A stretch of DNA of 64,000 nucleotides, from positions 29,562,115 to 29,626,114 of the forward strand of contig CM019218.1 in the NCBI GenBank assembly GCA_009741485.1. The letters are read 5' to 3'. The notes under the pieces were generated by a model. It was not told where the DNA came from. It ran no database searches and worked only from the letters and a program-made list of their open reading frames with translations. Below, piece by piece: positions 15,201 to 28,386 of the stretch; position 1 is the first letter of the stretch; the number at the start of each line of letters is the position of its first letter. Position numbers and translations under genes: made by a program. This DNA comes from Malurus cyaneus samueli. Taxonomy: Eukaryota; Chordata; Aves; Passeriformes; Maluridae.

Positions 15201-18200
15201 CCAAGACTTCCCACTGCTTTACTGAACTGTATGGCACTTTCTAGCATGTGTTTCTTGAGTAAGTATTCCTACAGTACAGTTCTATAATTTAGTAGTCCCT
15301 AATAACTACTAACATACTGCTAATACATGACTCCTATTACATGCTGCTGTTGCAGTAGTTACCATGCCAAAAAAAAAAAATCTCAAGAAAAAAAATCTCA
15401 GATTGCACTCAGCAAGTTTAGCAAAAATACAATCAACAGGTTACAGGGAAAAGGTGATGTAAGAAAACTCTTAGGTCTGTCTGCTGTCTTCTCCATAGAC
15501 CAAGGAGGTAGGTAGCGTCCATACCTACAGTCAGATTTCAGTCTCTATTCCAATTCTCTACAGGCTTTGCAACCAAGTTAAAAAAGCATAGAAATTTGTT
15601 TTATTGTATGCTCCTGTGATGATCTCAATTTATAATCAATCTTTTGGGAACCCCTAAGCAGCAGCAAATTGTTTAAAAGACTTCCCAAGTCATGGCAGAA
15701 TTGTTCCACACAGTGGTAGTATCTGATTAATCAGAATAACTAAAAGCACTCAACAGCCAGCAGGGATTTTCTAATTAAGACTCTTCCAGTGTAGTGGATC
15801 ATTTTTCAAATAAAAATTTATTTTAAAACAACTTGGCTGAAACATGATAGAAGTGTGTAGGAGGGAGAGGGGGGATTTGGAGGTGTGAGGTTTTTTTTGT
15901 CTAAAATCAGAAGTACATGAAAATTTAATTTTTAGAGTTTCCAAAGATACAGCCTGGCCATTATTTACAATGAGAGACCTCAAACAGGAGTACTGAGATA
16001 AGATCACAGGGTTCCCTAAGAAGCCATGTTATCGTTCCATAAGTCACTTATGGCCCAATTTTACAAAAGCAGAGAATGATTGTCTGGATGACACTCTAAG
16101 CCTGATATTCAGAAGACGGTGAACATCCATCTGTATGGCTTCTGAGGACAGACAGCCAAAACTCTCTCATAATTTCTGGCAATTTCAGCTGTATGAACCT
16201 ATATGTGCATCACAACCATTGCTCCTTCTGCTGTTACCTTCACATACTCTAGCTTTTTTTACTGTTTCCTTTACTCTTTGGACTTAGAAATCTAAACTAC
16301 AAGCTTTTCAGACAACTTCAGACAAAACAAAGTAACTTACAGAGATGTTGAAGGCTTCCAAATGCTGGGAAAGAATAACTCCAGATACTGATCCATAATA
16401 TGTAACACAAGCTCATCTCAAGTTTGAAACTTAACTGAAGTTTTTAAGTCAGGGAAGAATAAAAGAAACAGTAAATTAGTTCAAGACATAGCTATGGATA
16501 AACTTATCAACGCTCAAGAGCGATGACTGCGCTATCAGATTAAGCTAAGTGGTAAAAGCACCTGTCACTTAATAAGGCCAGGCACCAAAACCCAATATGC
16601 TTATCCCCAGCGTGTTATCCCCCTCAAAACACAAAAACACAGCGGCTAGTACTTCATTACTGGGTGCAAAAGACCATCTTAATATTAATTTAACTTTAAT
16701 CTCAACAGAGGTGCTAATGCTAAATAAGAATGATCATTTAAAGAAGCTTTTTATACAGGAATGCAAGTTTATGTGTAAACACAGCTTACAAATTATGACA
16801 GACACCAGATAAAAAGCTTTGCTCTTAAATATGACAGATAATGTATTAGGTAAATAATCTCAACTATTATTTAGTAAAGCAAAAATGTGTACAAAAATGA
16901 ATACTGACTTGGGTGTTGGTTTTTTTAAACAGAAGAGCTGGCCTTTTTGGATAATTTGCTATCTGTCTCAGAAACCCCACCTTTAAAAGATGACTAGATG
17001 AACAGATTTCATTTGTTGCACAGCAAAAGTACACAGTTCTTTAGCTGCTTGGATAAGTCAGTGGTAAAACTAAATACATCAAATCTGTATCTAAAACAAA
17101 ACAAAGTTATTTGAGAAATTCTGTTCCTTAAAAGCAAACAATGAAGAAAAAAATACTTTATCTGAAAAGCTGCTGTTGGTCATGCTGTACTTTATGCTAG
17201 CAACTAAGAGCATATGGAACTGCAATAATATTTGTGCCACCTAAGGCTCCAACAGACTGCATGGAGCCATTTACTTGCAGTGTGATATATGTAGAATCAG
17301 TTCACATTCAAGCTGTTCAAACTTACTGCTTCTGATTATTCATTCTTTCTATCCTGCAGAAACATAAAACAGCCACGACATCCCAAGGTGTCACACAGGT
17401 CCCAGAGATAGTCTATTTTCACATTAGAGCAAAGAAAGCCTACAGTGTCTCTTTTCAACTAGAAAAGGAGCAGTCTCATCCTTCCAGACTAGTGTTACTG
17501 GACAGATATAACCATACAATATATGAAGATGGCCTCAACCAAAGCCTGAAGCAGACTCAAAGCCTGTCTGTCTCTCAGTCCTTGTAGACTGTCCCAAGCA
17601 GCCCAATTCACCCAGGGCAGAGCTGAACTAGGTCTCCCTCCACTTTTCCAAAAAGAAATCAAAGAAACTCTCTTTCAGATATCAGATTCTCAATTTTGCA
17701 AAGTTACCTGATTTATGAAAATATTAGAAAGTCTGAATAGAGACCCTTAAGAACACTTCATTATGATGCTAAAATGCACGTAGCTGTAACATTATTAATA
17801 CTATTATGCAAGTATCTACCATTTTGGTAGCTTCACTGATGTGAAGAGAACATCACTTGGTACCAGCTATACAGAAGCTCTAGGGCTCTCTTTGCCCTCC
17901 CTAGACATTTGCACATATTTGTTTGGCTTAGACCCTATCAGATAGAAGTGTCTTTGACCATGTAATCTGTGTTTTCATTCACAAAGCAATAACCTCTGAT
18001 CATTAGATTAGTCCCAAGAAGTAGAAGGTATTCTGAGATAGCTACCTGTTCCGACTTGTCCACATTATTCTCTAAGAAATTACTGGAGAAACAGAATTCA
18101 AGGAGTAGTTTGGTATTTTTCAGCTCCTTTGGAAAGTGAAGTGCAATTTTACTTTCTTAAATGCTTAGAATAATCAAAATAGGTCTCCAGAGGCTGGTAC

Positions 18201-21200
18201 CATCACATCATGAAGTATCAGCCTTTGCACTGCATGGCTGCTTTAGTATCTTCTTTAACCAGATCCTCTTCTTCTACTGACTGTGCTTTAAAGAACAAAT
18301 AAAACAAAAGGATGTCTTTTCTGTCCTATTACAGAGGTTTGTTACAGTTTGTTGAAAAATTTTAGTGTGGTGGCAATTTATTCTTTTTTTTAAATTCAAC
18401 TGCAGACATAGAATACTGAGTACTTAATAGAATACTTAGCCAAATCTCACATGAATACTAGAGAACTACACTGATGAAAATAAGGATAATAGATAACAAT
18501 TTTCATAAGTGAAGTAAAAGAACATTCTGTAATACACTATTAAGTTCTGCAGCTTTTTCTGTAAGTATAATAGTAATTCCACTGACCTGTACATGATGTT
18601 CCTTGCAGTGTCCCCATTTTCTATTAATGCATCAATGTTTGCGTGGAGTGGGCAAAATAAGACTCTATCTTTTAAAATATGGGCTCAAAAAAAAATGGAC
18701 ATGTTAGAGAACAGTGAATGTGGGAACATCCCACTATCATTTCCTGATGATTAGCACTCGTACACACAGTGTTATTGTACACATATATGTAGGTTCCCAG
18801 AATTAACTTAAGCAAGATGGAGACACAATGTATTAATAAAAAAAGAAAGAAAGAAAAAATTTTAAAAATAATGGATGTTGCCATCACAGGGTATCTGTGC
18901 ACTCCAAACAAAATAGGATCAATGCTTATATTTCTGTGGTGGAAGTACATGTAGTAAACGAAGAGTAATCAAAGAGGGCAGGTGGCACAACTGTTTTGCC
19001 CAGGAAAGGCAAGAACAGGGGGAAGGCAAGCAAGATCGGTGAGTTTGGCACTGTCCTGCTTCCTTTGGTGGCCACATGCTTTGGGTAAGTGGGAGTTTGC
19101 TAAGGCTACTCCAAGTGCTTGCCAAGCAACTCCATGTTACAAAGGCATCATCCTACAGTACAGTAGGGGGGCAGCAATCCTAGTTACTGAAGCAAAAGAC
19201 AAACTAAACTAATAAAACTTTTAAAAACTATCACGTTAAGCTCAATGTGCCAGCCAAAATCCAGGAAGAAACAATGCTACTGGCTAGAGCATGGTGTATG
19301 TGATTACCTGCTCTGGGGCAGACAAGTCCCTGATTCAGCCTGACACAATCCAAAAGAGTTGTAGCTAAAAGGCAATGGGAAATAAACAGCCTAGTACCAC
19401 AAATTGAGAAGGCAAATCACACTACTCTCTTTGTTCTAGATACTCCTAAAAACTACAGGCATTAAACAGGAACCACCCTACCACTTTTTCCCACTTTTTC
19501 CAATTAATTCAGGGAATAACAGAAGAAAATGTATTTTATCCTCTTGTATAACTGACTCTTTTGTCTGTTCTATGGTATCAAAAAAATTACTCAGTTGTGC
19601 CAGAAGAACTATAGGTAGAACAAATTTAAGGCCTGCTGGAGTCTGGAAACAAGCCAAGTGACACTAAGGTTTTGGAGAAAGATACAAGAGGTTACGTGAG
19701 AAGCAAGATCACTTCATATTCCATCAGTCTTCTGGAAGAAATTTGTGAGTTCTTACATGGAATTGCTTTGACAGACAAGAAAATTAGTCAAAGGTGGTAG
19801 AAAAACAGAGACTAAAAATAGTCTCTGACTCCCAAACAATTACAGCCTTTCTTCCCCCCTCCCAAGAGAACTGGCAGAACAGAAGGAAGGACTGTATTTG
19901 CCAGGAAGCCAGACTATTCATGTTGGAGAAGAATGTCAATTACAGTGTTGATTATCATAACTAATAAAGCATTTTAAAAGGCAGGAGTCCACAGCAATCT
20001 CCCAGCAATCCAGCAATCACCAATGACAGCAAGACCATGAGCAGAGAATAAGACAATTAGAGCTCTCCCCGCCATCACCATTTCAACTTCATTATTGCTT
20101 TCGTTACTACCATTATTGCCATTTGCATTGTCTGGATAAACTAATGCCTTACCATGAGAGCTTACACAATTTCTTATTCAGCCAGCCTTCCAGTCCAGGA
20201 TATTTTCCTCATTGCAGTGTTTCTATGGAAGCTCGCTGACTGCAAGGCACCAGCTCTCCTCCCTGTTTCCAGCTGCTAAATCTAATTTAAAGACGCTAAA
20301 AATAAAAAAGGCTTACATGTAACAGTGCTGTTCAGAAAACAAGAGGTGCACTTCCTACAGGGATAGCATTTAATCAGCAGTGAGATGAAGGGAGGTACAA
20401 TACAATAATTGTTTCACTGGTATTTCTGCCATTTGCAAACTTTCTAGCAATACCTAGCCCACTCTCAAAACATTTTGACAACTCTTTTTTCATTGGATAT
20501 TGAGACAGCAAGTATGAGGAACATAACATGGAGAAATCCCAAGTCTTTGGACATCCATTTCAGCTACTGCCACAGTGACCACTTATACTGGACACCCAAG
20601 ACAATTCAGAGTAATTTACAAATTCTGTGATGGGCCAGGTGGGTGTAGGGATCAAAACCAAGTACAACAGGAAAACAAAACATTGCTTTTGCAGTATGAA
20701 AATTTTTCCTTAAATATGAAACATCCTTCCATGATGTATATAAAATCCACTTTTGTTTTTCTCCGCAAAGCACTCCACATTGACTTCCCACTGGTACACA
20801 TCTCCTCAGAGCCTCATCTTACTCAAATATCAAAAAGAAGCATTTGTAGCCTATATTAGGAAATGTGATCACAGGCTCACCAACATGAAGAAGCAGAAAA
20901 ACACACCAGCAAGTGTGGGAACTTCAAAATCCTACTCAGAGAAAGGAGCCTTTGCCCCAAATGTTGCCCCTCCCCTCCCCTGAGAAAAATGAGACCATAT
21001 GCCAAAGTAAATAATATGCATTTTAGTTAACTATGAATATGAAGTAGAAAGAAACTGGAGGAGGGGGGCAGGGGGGAAAGGAGGGTGAGAGATCAAGCAG
21101 AAGATAGTCACCACCCATGGATCCAGTGGCATTCCATTGGTCCTTCTTCATCCTGGGCTTCTGAGTGGCAGGGGTCCCAAGGTCATTCAAAACTTCACTA

Positions 21201-24200
21201 TTTATACATCCTAGCAAATGAAGGAATTAGTGCTCATTGACTACACAGTTCTTTTATTCTATGGGCTAAATTATTTCCTCACCTCTAAAACTAACTAGTA
21301 CACATGCTTAGTCTTTCTCTTCTTTTGAAGCCTTCTTTTGAGCTGGCAGACCATGAGTTGGTGGTCACAATCTGCCCCTGCCAGAATTACCTTTTAGGCA
21401 ATTCAAGCTGATTTCAGCACAGTTGCTAAATTGGCTTTCCTTGTGGCTTGTAAATTTGGCGTTCTCTGTGTCCATTATCAGTGACAGATTCTTCTCCCCA
21501 AGGCTTTGTTAACTTCCCCCTAGGTCAGAGATAACACCTGGACAACAGTAACTTTATTTTATTTCAAGTTCCCATTGTGGTGGCTTATCTTACAGTCCAT
21601 GTTCCAAGTATCCAGCCATGGTAGTTTGGGTAGGAATAAGTGCAGGAGACTAGAGTAAAAGGAGATAAAAGCCATCTATAAATTGGCATTTGGATCATAC
21701 CCTGGTCTGGCCATGCTTTGCACCTGAACAGCATGGCATGTCCCACCTTCTCATTAAACTTCATTTCCAGCTCTTCTTATGGGTGAGGTGCTCTCTAATC
21801 CACAGACCTGTGAGCAAACAGAAATTCAGGGGCAGCAACTGGGGTCAAGACCATGGGACATCAGGGTTGATGCATCAGGATGGCAATGCCTGGAGAGACT
21901 GGAGAGTGGGAGTTTGTGGGGTGGTGTGTCAGTGCATGAACACGACTGAACATTAAGCCAGACCAGCCAGCAAGGAGGAGACACTCAGGGGACAAATGGT
22001 GGTGTGGCCAGAGGTGTGAACCGGGTAACTGAGGGGAACAAGAGGACTCAGAAAGTTGGCCAGCAGAGGACCAGGAGATCCAGCCCAGCTACTGGACAAA
22101 GCCAACTACATCTACGTGTCTGCATGTGAGGCAACTGGGAGACAAGAGGATCCCAGGCCACCTACTGGGTAGACTGGACGTCTAGGACCAGCTACTACAG
22201 AGTGATCCATGTTGTCTTCTGTGTCTGTATGCTCACATGTTTTATACTAATGGGCTTTCATCCTGAGCAGCCAGAGCGGGGAACAGGACGAGGCCATTGA
22301 TACTCCCTGTGTCCGCCCGGGTGCTGGACTTTGTTTCTGGATCAGTCTGTGTGGCTGCTCATGGATATAGGTATAGAGGTATTGTGTGCCTGTGTGCCTT
22401 TTGGGAACGTGTGCCCAGCCTTGCTATTGCTGGTGCTGAGGACAGGGAGCTGCAGCAGATAGACCTCTATCAGCCTACAAAATTCGGAATACTCACCAGC
22501 ACCTTTTATGGAGATGTATACAATTTCCTAGACGTTGAAAAATGTTCCTAAGTGGCAAACTTTTTCCAACATCACATAAGTAAGAAATAAATTATTAAAG
22601 ATGAACAGAACAGAATAAAACCCTAATTTAAGTGCTCATGATGCCTGCCTAATAGCAAGCCAATGAATGAGATCTGTAACAGAACTAACACCATTTAAAA
22701 GTCTTGCTAAGTGCATGGGTTTATTCATGCCTGAAATACTAACTTACTGCCCATAATATCCAATACAAAATCTTGTATCTAGATTTTCACTGAAGTTCAA
22801 AACAGTCAAGTGATACACACCAGCAGGCATTTCAGCAACTTTAACTCACAATGAAAAGCAAAACATGACATGCAGTCACTTAGCTAAAGAGTTGTGGTTC
22901 ACAGCTCCTATTAAAGGGTTCACATGGGGACTGCAGACAGTAAGATGACTGAATGAAATTAGTTTCACCCTAAATAGTAGCAGTCTACAACTTCCTCTCA
23001 AGGGGAAGTGGTGGGGCAGGCACTGATCTCGGTGGTCACCAGTGACAGGAACCAAAGGAATGGCATGAATTTGTGTCATGGAGGGTTTAGGCTGGATATC
23101 AGCAAAGGGGGCTTCACCCAGAGGATGGCTGGGCACTGAAACAGGCACCACAGGGAAGGGGTCAGAGCACCAGCCTGACAGAGTCCAAGAATGCTCTCAA
23201 GCACATGATGTGACTCTTGGGGCTGTTGTATGCGGGACCAGGAGTTGGACTCCTTGTGGTCCCTTCCAGCTCAGGATATTCTATTGTAAATGGGGATCAG
23301 TGTAACATTCCTGACCCCCATGATCTTTAGAGGCATTGGTTAACTGCCCCAGCACGTGTCTGGGAACTCTTCAGCACACAGTATCCCCACAGTGTCAGGC
23401 ACATGCATTTCAGATATAAATCACTGCACCTCACGCTTCCAGACTAGGTAAATGGCTGTTTTCCCCAAGTGTCTCTCTTAAAAGGCAGCAGCAGCGCTAC
23501 CTGAGGGGCCCCTCAGCCAAAGCCAGACAAGGCGCCTCTGCTGAAGCTCGGGGAGAAGAGAGGTCTCCATGGCAACGGGGGCCCCAGCACTCTCACAACC
23601 CTTCTTCATCCTCTCCTCAAACTCAATTTTTCTTCCAAAGAGAATTGCTTGGTAGTTCAGCTGAACACACATGAAAAACAAAAACACAACATCTATTGCA
23701 GGCAGACGTTACCAAGGTGCATCCTGAACTGGCCTTAAGTGCTGCATGGTTCACAACTCCTGAGGCTCAGAACTACCCACACAAAACCACAGGAAAAAAA
23801 TATTACCCAAATGTTATGATAGTGTAATATGTTACTACTATGCAATTATTATTACATGTAGAAGCCATTCATATTATTTGCCCGATGCTTCTTTTTAGAT
23901 TGACTGACACCAGTAGGAACAAAGCACCATCATTCCCATCCCCAAACCTTTTTGTTTCTTCCCCTCAAATGACTCTACCATTTTTGTGAGCAGGGCTATA
24001 AATTATTGTTGGAGCTTTTGCAGACATGACCCTCATTCTTTAAAAATTCTCTCAGTCTAGCCTTCAATCACATATCTGCAGTATTTTTTACTGCAAGGCT
24101 CCCTGTTCCATTCTTTATAGAAGATGCCTGTGGCAAACTTTACTGGTAGCTTTTCAGAGATATATTTATTCCTTATGTTAACATGTATCTGCCTTTACAA

Positions 24201-27200
24201 GCATGCTACCTAGGCTGCCAGTAACTTCAGGTTTGTAACCGAGTGGGCATCTATCCCTTTTCAAATTACATCTCTCTGCACAGGTATCAAAACAGGGAGA
24301 AGAAAATCAGTTTCATGGCCAGAGAGAAAGGGGCAAGCCTGTCCTGCCGGACACTGCAGCAGGGGATCACTTGAAATAAGATATGTCTTTCACAGCATGT
24401 AATTTTCCTTCAGAGTGGCTAGAAACCAGAAGGTAACCCATCTACCCCATAGCTTTCCAAAAAGTGCTATAATCACTGAACTAGAGTTCAAAGTTTATCA
24501 GAACACCCTCAGCCTTTCCAGTTAAATTTCTTTCTGTACATGACAAATTTAGGAAGACAAAAGAGCAAGTAACATAGAGCCTAATTCCCCAAATCTCACA
24601 ATAAGGCATTGATCTAGAAGGTCTGGGAAAGCTTCCTGGATTTGGGATTATTTGGGATACAGTTAGTAAAAAAGGCATAGAAAGTAAGATGCATATTCAA
24701 TCTGAGAAGTTGACACTAGCACTGAGGACATCTCTTTCTCATAATTTGCAATAATCAATTTTTGTGTGCGTGGATTTTTTTCCTAAACATCTGACAACAC
24801 TTGTTTTTTAAAGAAGAAATTCAGTTTTATCTACATGGCTAACATGGAAATTGTGAACATACTCAAATAACCTCAGGAGCAAATGCTGATTATCAATCCT
24901 TGGAAATAGGAAAAGAACAGAAACCACAAACCATGAAAAGGGGAAATTTAAGTTAGATATATGGAAGGAATGTTTGACTGTGAGGATTTACTTCTCCTGG
25001 AAAGGTGCCATTGCACACTGAATTTCTTTTTTTATCTCCCTTTCAAGCTAAGCCCCCTGTGCATATTGGTTTCAAGAGATCTTTGGAGACCATTTTCATT
25101 TCCAAGACATTGTCTCATTGCTTGCACTCAACTGAAAGCAGCTGCAGCCACCTCCAGTGACCTCTCCCCACCAAAACTCAGAAGTAATACACCCTCTTCC
25201 TTCTTTTAAAGCTAAAGCAATAATTAGTCTCTGCAGACTGACTCCTTCTAATGGCAAGAGAAAAATATGCCTTCTGTACTCTATATTCACAGCAAAACTG
25301 ATCTCAAGAATTTTATTTGATAAAAAGGATGCTATTAAATATTTACTCTCTTGGAAAGGGAGTCCTATGACATCCCAAGCTTGAAACAAACAAGCAAACC
25401 AAAAAGAATTATATAAATTGAGGATGTGCTTTCAATGTATTCCAAAGTAACCATAAAGAATTATGGTTTGACACTTCCTTGCCTTCAGCAGGTAAAATGC
25501 AACACTTAACAGCACTCTTTTGTCATAACGCAGTGAGAACTAACATAAGAATTTATCCTAGTGTTCCAAATCTTCCCACAGGTGTCAAACAGGGTTTTTA
25601 AATGGGAGAAAATAAAACCATAACGTCCATCTCTCTCACAGCTGACAACATTCTTCTGTGCAGCAGGCACCTAAATTAAATTCACAACACCAAATTGATT
25701 CTTCCCTTTTGCAAGACCTGAACCTCTCCATGCTGTAGACTCCTGCTAATGTCAGACCTCTCTAATCATTATCAAGACTGAGTCATATAAGTTTGCTCCC
25801 TTTCAAGCTGAAAATAAAAGTAATTTCTTCCTTTAAATGTTGCCCCAAGCATGTGTGGGGACACACTGATATTCTTAAATGCACAAACTGCACATCCACC
25901 CAAACCAGATAGGATGCAAACCCACACATCCTACCTCTGAGGGACATGATCCCTATCTTATGCTTTAGGGAGAAGAATCATCTTATCCCCATACTGAAGG
26001 GCTGCCCCTCTGCAAAGAGGAACCCAGGACTCACTAGAACAAAGAACTTCTGTTCTGCAGCTCAACAGATGGGCTCACCTGATGGAGAAAAGAGCTGGAT
26101 GCCACTCAAGCTCTAAGGACCATGGCAGAGAATAAATAACTGAATTAACAGCATTTGTAAAGCATTAATTGTGAGGTAAATATCCAGTTGTTATCCCTTG
26201 CTGATGCAGCAATGCTGTGCAGCATGTGCACATGCAAAACTTCTGGCACATAGGGGAGTTGAGCGCACACACACACCAAAGCCACGAGACGTTTTGGAGA
26301 TGATTCAGCTTCTTTGTGCCTTTTTTTCCATTCAGTAAAGAAGAAATAGTAGTACATTCACTAGGTTGATACTGGAAGATATTTTTAAAGACCCCCAGGT
26401 TTTCATCTGTTATGAAAGTGTGTATGATACATATTTTAAATTAGCATTCAGGTACACAGGAGACCAGAAACGAAGGCTGTTGTAAAAAAAGTAGTTAAAA
26501 CTGGTTTCCATCACTGAAAATTCGCAAGACCCACTGCTAACATTTGTCATTGGACTAGTGCATTTTCATTATTTCCTCCCCTGTTTAGCTTTTTGATAGG
26601 CCTGGCAAAGTTATTGATCAGTTTCATCAGCCTCCCAACCATCCAATCTGCAAATAAACCCCTTGTGGCATGTTGAAATCTTCTCACAGTCCACCTCTTG
26701 AAAACAAATTCCGAGAGTGCCAGCCATAACTTATATTAGTCTTGCAAAATTTGTAGCTCTGATATTTTTTGTTTGGTTGGCTTTTGAAAACTCCTAGCTG
26801 CTCAAGGAAGGATTACATGTAGTGTCTGTTTTCTTCTTCAAGTAAAATTGAAGCATCCATGCACATGAAACTAAATCTGGATATTATGACCCAAATGCAT
26901 TCTCTGTAAGGTTCAAACCTCAAAAAATTAAGAACTAAAATTCTAACTTTTCTCATCTAATCCTGGACACTATTTGCTGGCTACTGTATTGTGCCAGGTA
27001 CTGTCCAACATACAGAAAAATACAGAGTACCTAGGATGTTAATAGCATCCCTTCCCCACACTGCCTATGTGCTAAAAAGAAAAGAAGCAAGAACCATGAG
27101 TATTACCCTCACTGCACAGAGGAATAATTGATGCCAAAAGACTCAGTGATTTGCAGTAATAACCAGTTGACTGGGGCTCAACACTGTTCCATGGCTATGC

Positions 27201-28386
27201 TTACCATCTTCTTATAAATTATAAAACTGATATTAAATATTACCAAAAAGGGATAGATATTAGAATTTATTACCATGATCACAAAAATGGATTTAAGCAT
27301 TACTCAGGATCAGGAAAATCCACAACAAATTCTTGATAAAATCAGCCAATGACCATCAGCAAAGTCCTGCTGAACTCCCTTAAGAGATCTAGACTTTTTT
27401 TCAGTCAAGCCCTGTGTGTAAAACTTTGAATGATTGAAATAATATGATTGACATTTTACTGAAATTTAGCTTACTTATCTCCAAAACAGTGCTAACTTGA
27501 CTCACCATAAGGCTTATTTTGCCTTTTTTTTGTTAAGAAATGCACACATATTCCTAACAAAACAATTTACTATAAGTATTCAGAAAGCAAATATTCACAT
27601 TCGTATATTATATAGCAATAGCTTACTATCACATATCTAAAAGTGTATGATTCCTGCTGTATGGATAATAAGGCAATATTGCATATGGTTATACATGTTT
27701 ACAGTATCAAGTACTTCCAAAGGATTTATTTCAAATCTGCGAGACACAAATACCAAATTACTGCAGTGTGAAACAGAAATTCAGAAAAACTTGTTTAAAA
27801 CACGCCACACCTTTGTTATGTTAAAGAGAACAGATCCCACTGCAGCAGAAAATAAGCGTGTAATCAACCCATTTATTTTTGCCAGTTTAAATTCTGAAAG
27901 AAAAGCTTAGTAAGTAATATTTACATCTAATGTGTAAGTTCTCATCCATGACGAAACAGCATTTTATAGTAATAGCTTTTACACATTAAAACCCACAAGG
28001 AACAACATTGAAATCCCACACCTGGGGACCTGAAAAGCAGTAAGAAGAGTCACGAATGATGCCAGTTACCATTTGGTCTGCTGTTCCTGACCGCAAGGAT
28101 TTAAAAAAAAAAAAAAAATTAAAAAAACAACAGAGAACTCCAGCAACTGTCACTCACCCAGCAAAGAGCCCACGAAGATGACAACCTGCACGGTGGTGGT
28201 GAAGTGCCGGTAGCTCCGCTCCTCGCCGTGCTCCTCGCTGTCGGCGGCGCCCGGCTCGCTGCCATTCCCGCTCTGCCACACCATCTGCCCGGCCGAGGCG
28301 TTCCTCATCTCCAGAGCTCTGCTGACAGCCTGCCACGGGGCAGGGTCGCTTTCATTCATCAACACCCAGCTTCTGCCGTACCCCAT
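2175..28386 (-). CDS. GPR176: GPR176, orphan class A GPCR (complete, 3 coding exons)
   Basis: Joining 28386-28158, 4504-4252 and 3282-2175 gives 529 residues; the human protein is about 515. In the family this receptor signals without known ligand through Gz to lower cAMP at the plasma membrane, and it sets circadian period in the mammalian suprachiasmatic nucleus. Visible features: an N-terminal extracellular tail with N-glycosylation sequons (NES, NAS, NGS), seven hydrophobic segments (TM1 begins near residue 62), a DRY motif at about 160-162 whose Arg codon is split by intron 2, and NPLLF in TM7 where most class A receptors have NPxxY. The cytoplasmic tail is long and ends in SIFPKVDS, as in mammals. 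The start at 28386 has strong context (GCCATGG) and aligns with the mammalian start. All junctions are GT-AG and phases agree. Confidence 0.95.
3283..4251 (-). other. GPR176: GPR176 intron 2
   Basis: A 969-nt GT-AG intron. It contains an A-rich low-complexity block on the plus strand (about 3418-3530), so a T-rich tract in the transcript 130-250 nt upstream of the exon 3 acceptor. Nothing else is recognised. Confidence 0.9.
3418..3530. repeat. A-rich low-complexity tract
   Basis: About 110 nt almost free of T on the plus strand, with runs of A broken by G and C. It resembles a decayed poly-A or AAAC repeat and is pyrimidine-rich in the GPR176 pre-mRNA. Confidence 0.7.
4252..4504 (-). CDS. 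GPR176: GPR176 coding exon 2 (TM1-TM3)
   Basis: The exon is 253 nt. The acceptor TTGCAG precedes GTAACATCATG, and the donor GTAATG begins at 4251. It encodes the end of TM1, TM2 (NLACSGICASLVCVPFDI) and TM3 (KFLHKVFCSVVILSFPAIALD), ending two bases into the Arg codon of DRY. Confidence 0.95.
5573..5990 (-). mobile_element. CR1 LINE 3' fragment
   Basis: The plus strand opens with TCATAGAAACATAGAATAGC and continues with CR1 hallmarks: GGGTTGGAAGGGACCT, CATTCCAACCCCCCTGC, CACCAGACCAGGTTGCTCAA, GGGATGGGGCATCCACAAC. These are the reverse complement of a CR1 3' end, so the element lies on the minus strand and is 5'-truncated, as usual for CR1. Similarity fades near 5990. Confidence 0.9.
8440..8855 (-). 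mobile_element. CR1 LINE 3' fragment, diverged
   Basis: The segment matches a CR1 3' region read on the minus strand: TAGAATCGGTGAAGTTGGAA at the 3' end, then GGAGCCTTTTCCAGTGACC, GCACTTCCACGTGTCCC, GAGGTCACCACTCCACCTTC, CTCAGCTGCTCCCC. It differs from the 5573 copy and belongs to another CR1 subfamily. Confidence 0.8.
10200..10270 (-). mobile_element. CR1 3' terminal remnant
   Basis: ATCACAGAATCACAAAACGG followed by TGCAGCTGGACTAGACCTCT resembles only the last 60-70 nt of a CR1 element on the minus strand. Confidence 0.6.
11655..11990 (-). mobile_element. CR1 LINE 3' fragment
   Basis: TCACAGAATGGCTGGAGTTG, GATCATCCAGTCCAACCCC, CAGAGCAGGTTGCAGAGGAT and GAGACTCCACACTCTCTCAG are typical of a CR1 subfamily 3' end read on the minus strand. 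The far end (TTGTGCCCCTTGCCCAGTCA) fits the same family. Confidence 0.88.
12956..12976. other. 20-nt poly-A run with one ambiguous base
   Basis: Twenty A residues followed by an N at 12976. This marks low-confidence assembly or a join at a homopolymer, so bases just to either side should be treated with care. Confidence 0.9.
21690..22530. repeat. Unclassified LTR-like interspersed repeat
   Basis: A GC-richer block in AT-rich intron with a sharp change of composition and no coding potential. It contains imperfect internal duplication: AACAAGAGGACTC near 22040 with AGACAAGAGGATCC near 22140, and CAGCTACTGG near 22088 with CACCTACTGGG near 22160. The texture resembles an avian solo LTR, but I could not place its ends or name a family. 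Confidence 0.4.
22978..23285 (+). mobile_element. CR1 LINE 3' fragment
   Basis: Plus-strand CR1 3' end: CTACAACTTCCTCTCAAGGG, GGTTTAGGCTGGATATCAGC, GGCTTCACCCAGAGGATGG, TTGTGGTCCCTTCCAGCTCA, ending in GATATTCTAT. Orientation is opposite to the other copies in this intron. Confidence 0.88.
28158..28386 (-). CDS. GPR176: GPR176 coding exon 1 (N-terminal tail, start of TM1)
   Basis: The exon is 229 nt, beginning MGYGRSWVLMNESDP and ending in VVIFVGSLLG, with the last Gly codon split after its first base (phase 1). The donor GTGAGT lies at 28157-28152. Three NxS/T sequons precede TM1. The N-terminal tail is poorly conserved relative to mammals, but the stretch beginning FTTTVQVVIF is nearly identical. 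Confidence 0.93.

Larger units (their letters stand above)
4505..28157 (-). other. GPR176: GPR176 intron 1 (23.65 kb)
   Basis: A GT-AG intron between TM1-coding exons. Recognised content: CR1 fragments at 5573-5990, 8440-8855, 10200-10270, 11655-11990 and 22978-23285; an LTR-like repeat at about 21690-22530; and a 20-nt poly-A with an N at 12956-12976. The remaining stretches (4505-5572, 5991-8439, 8856-10199, 10271-11654, 11991-21689, 22531-22977, 23286-28157) are AT-rich and show no gene, RNA gene or named repeat that I can identify. Confidence 0.85.
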
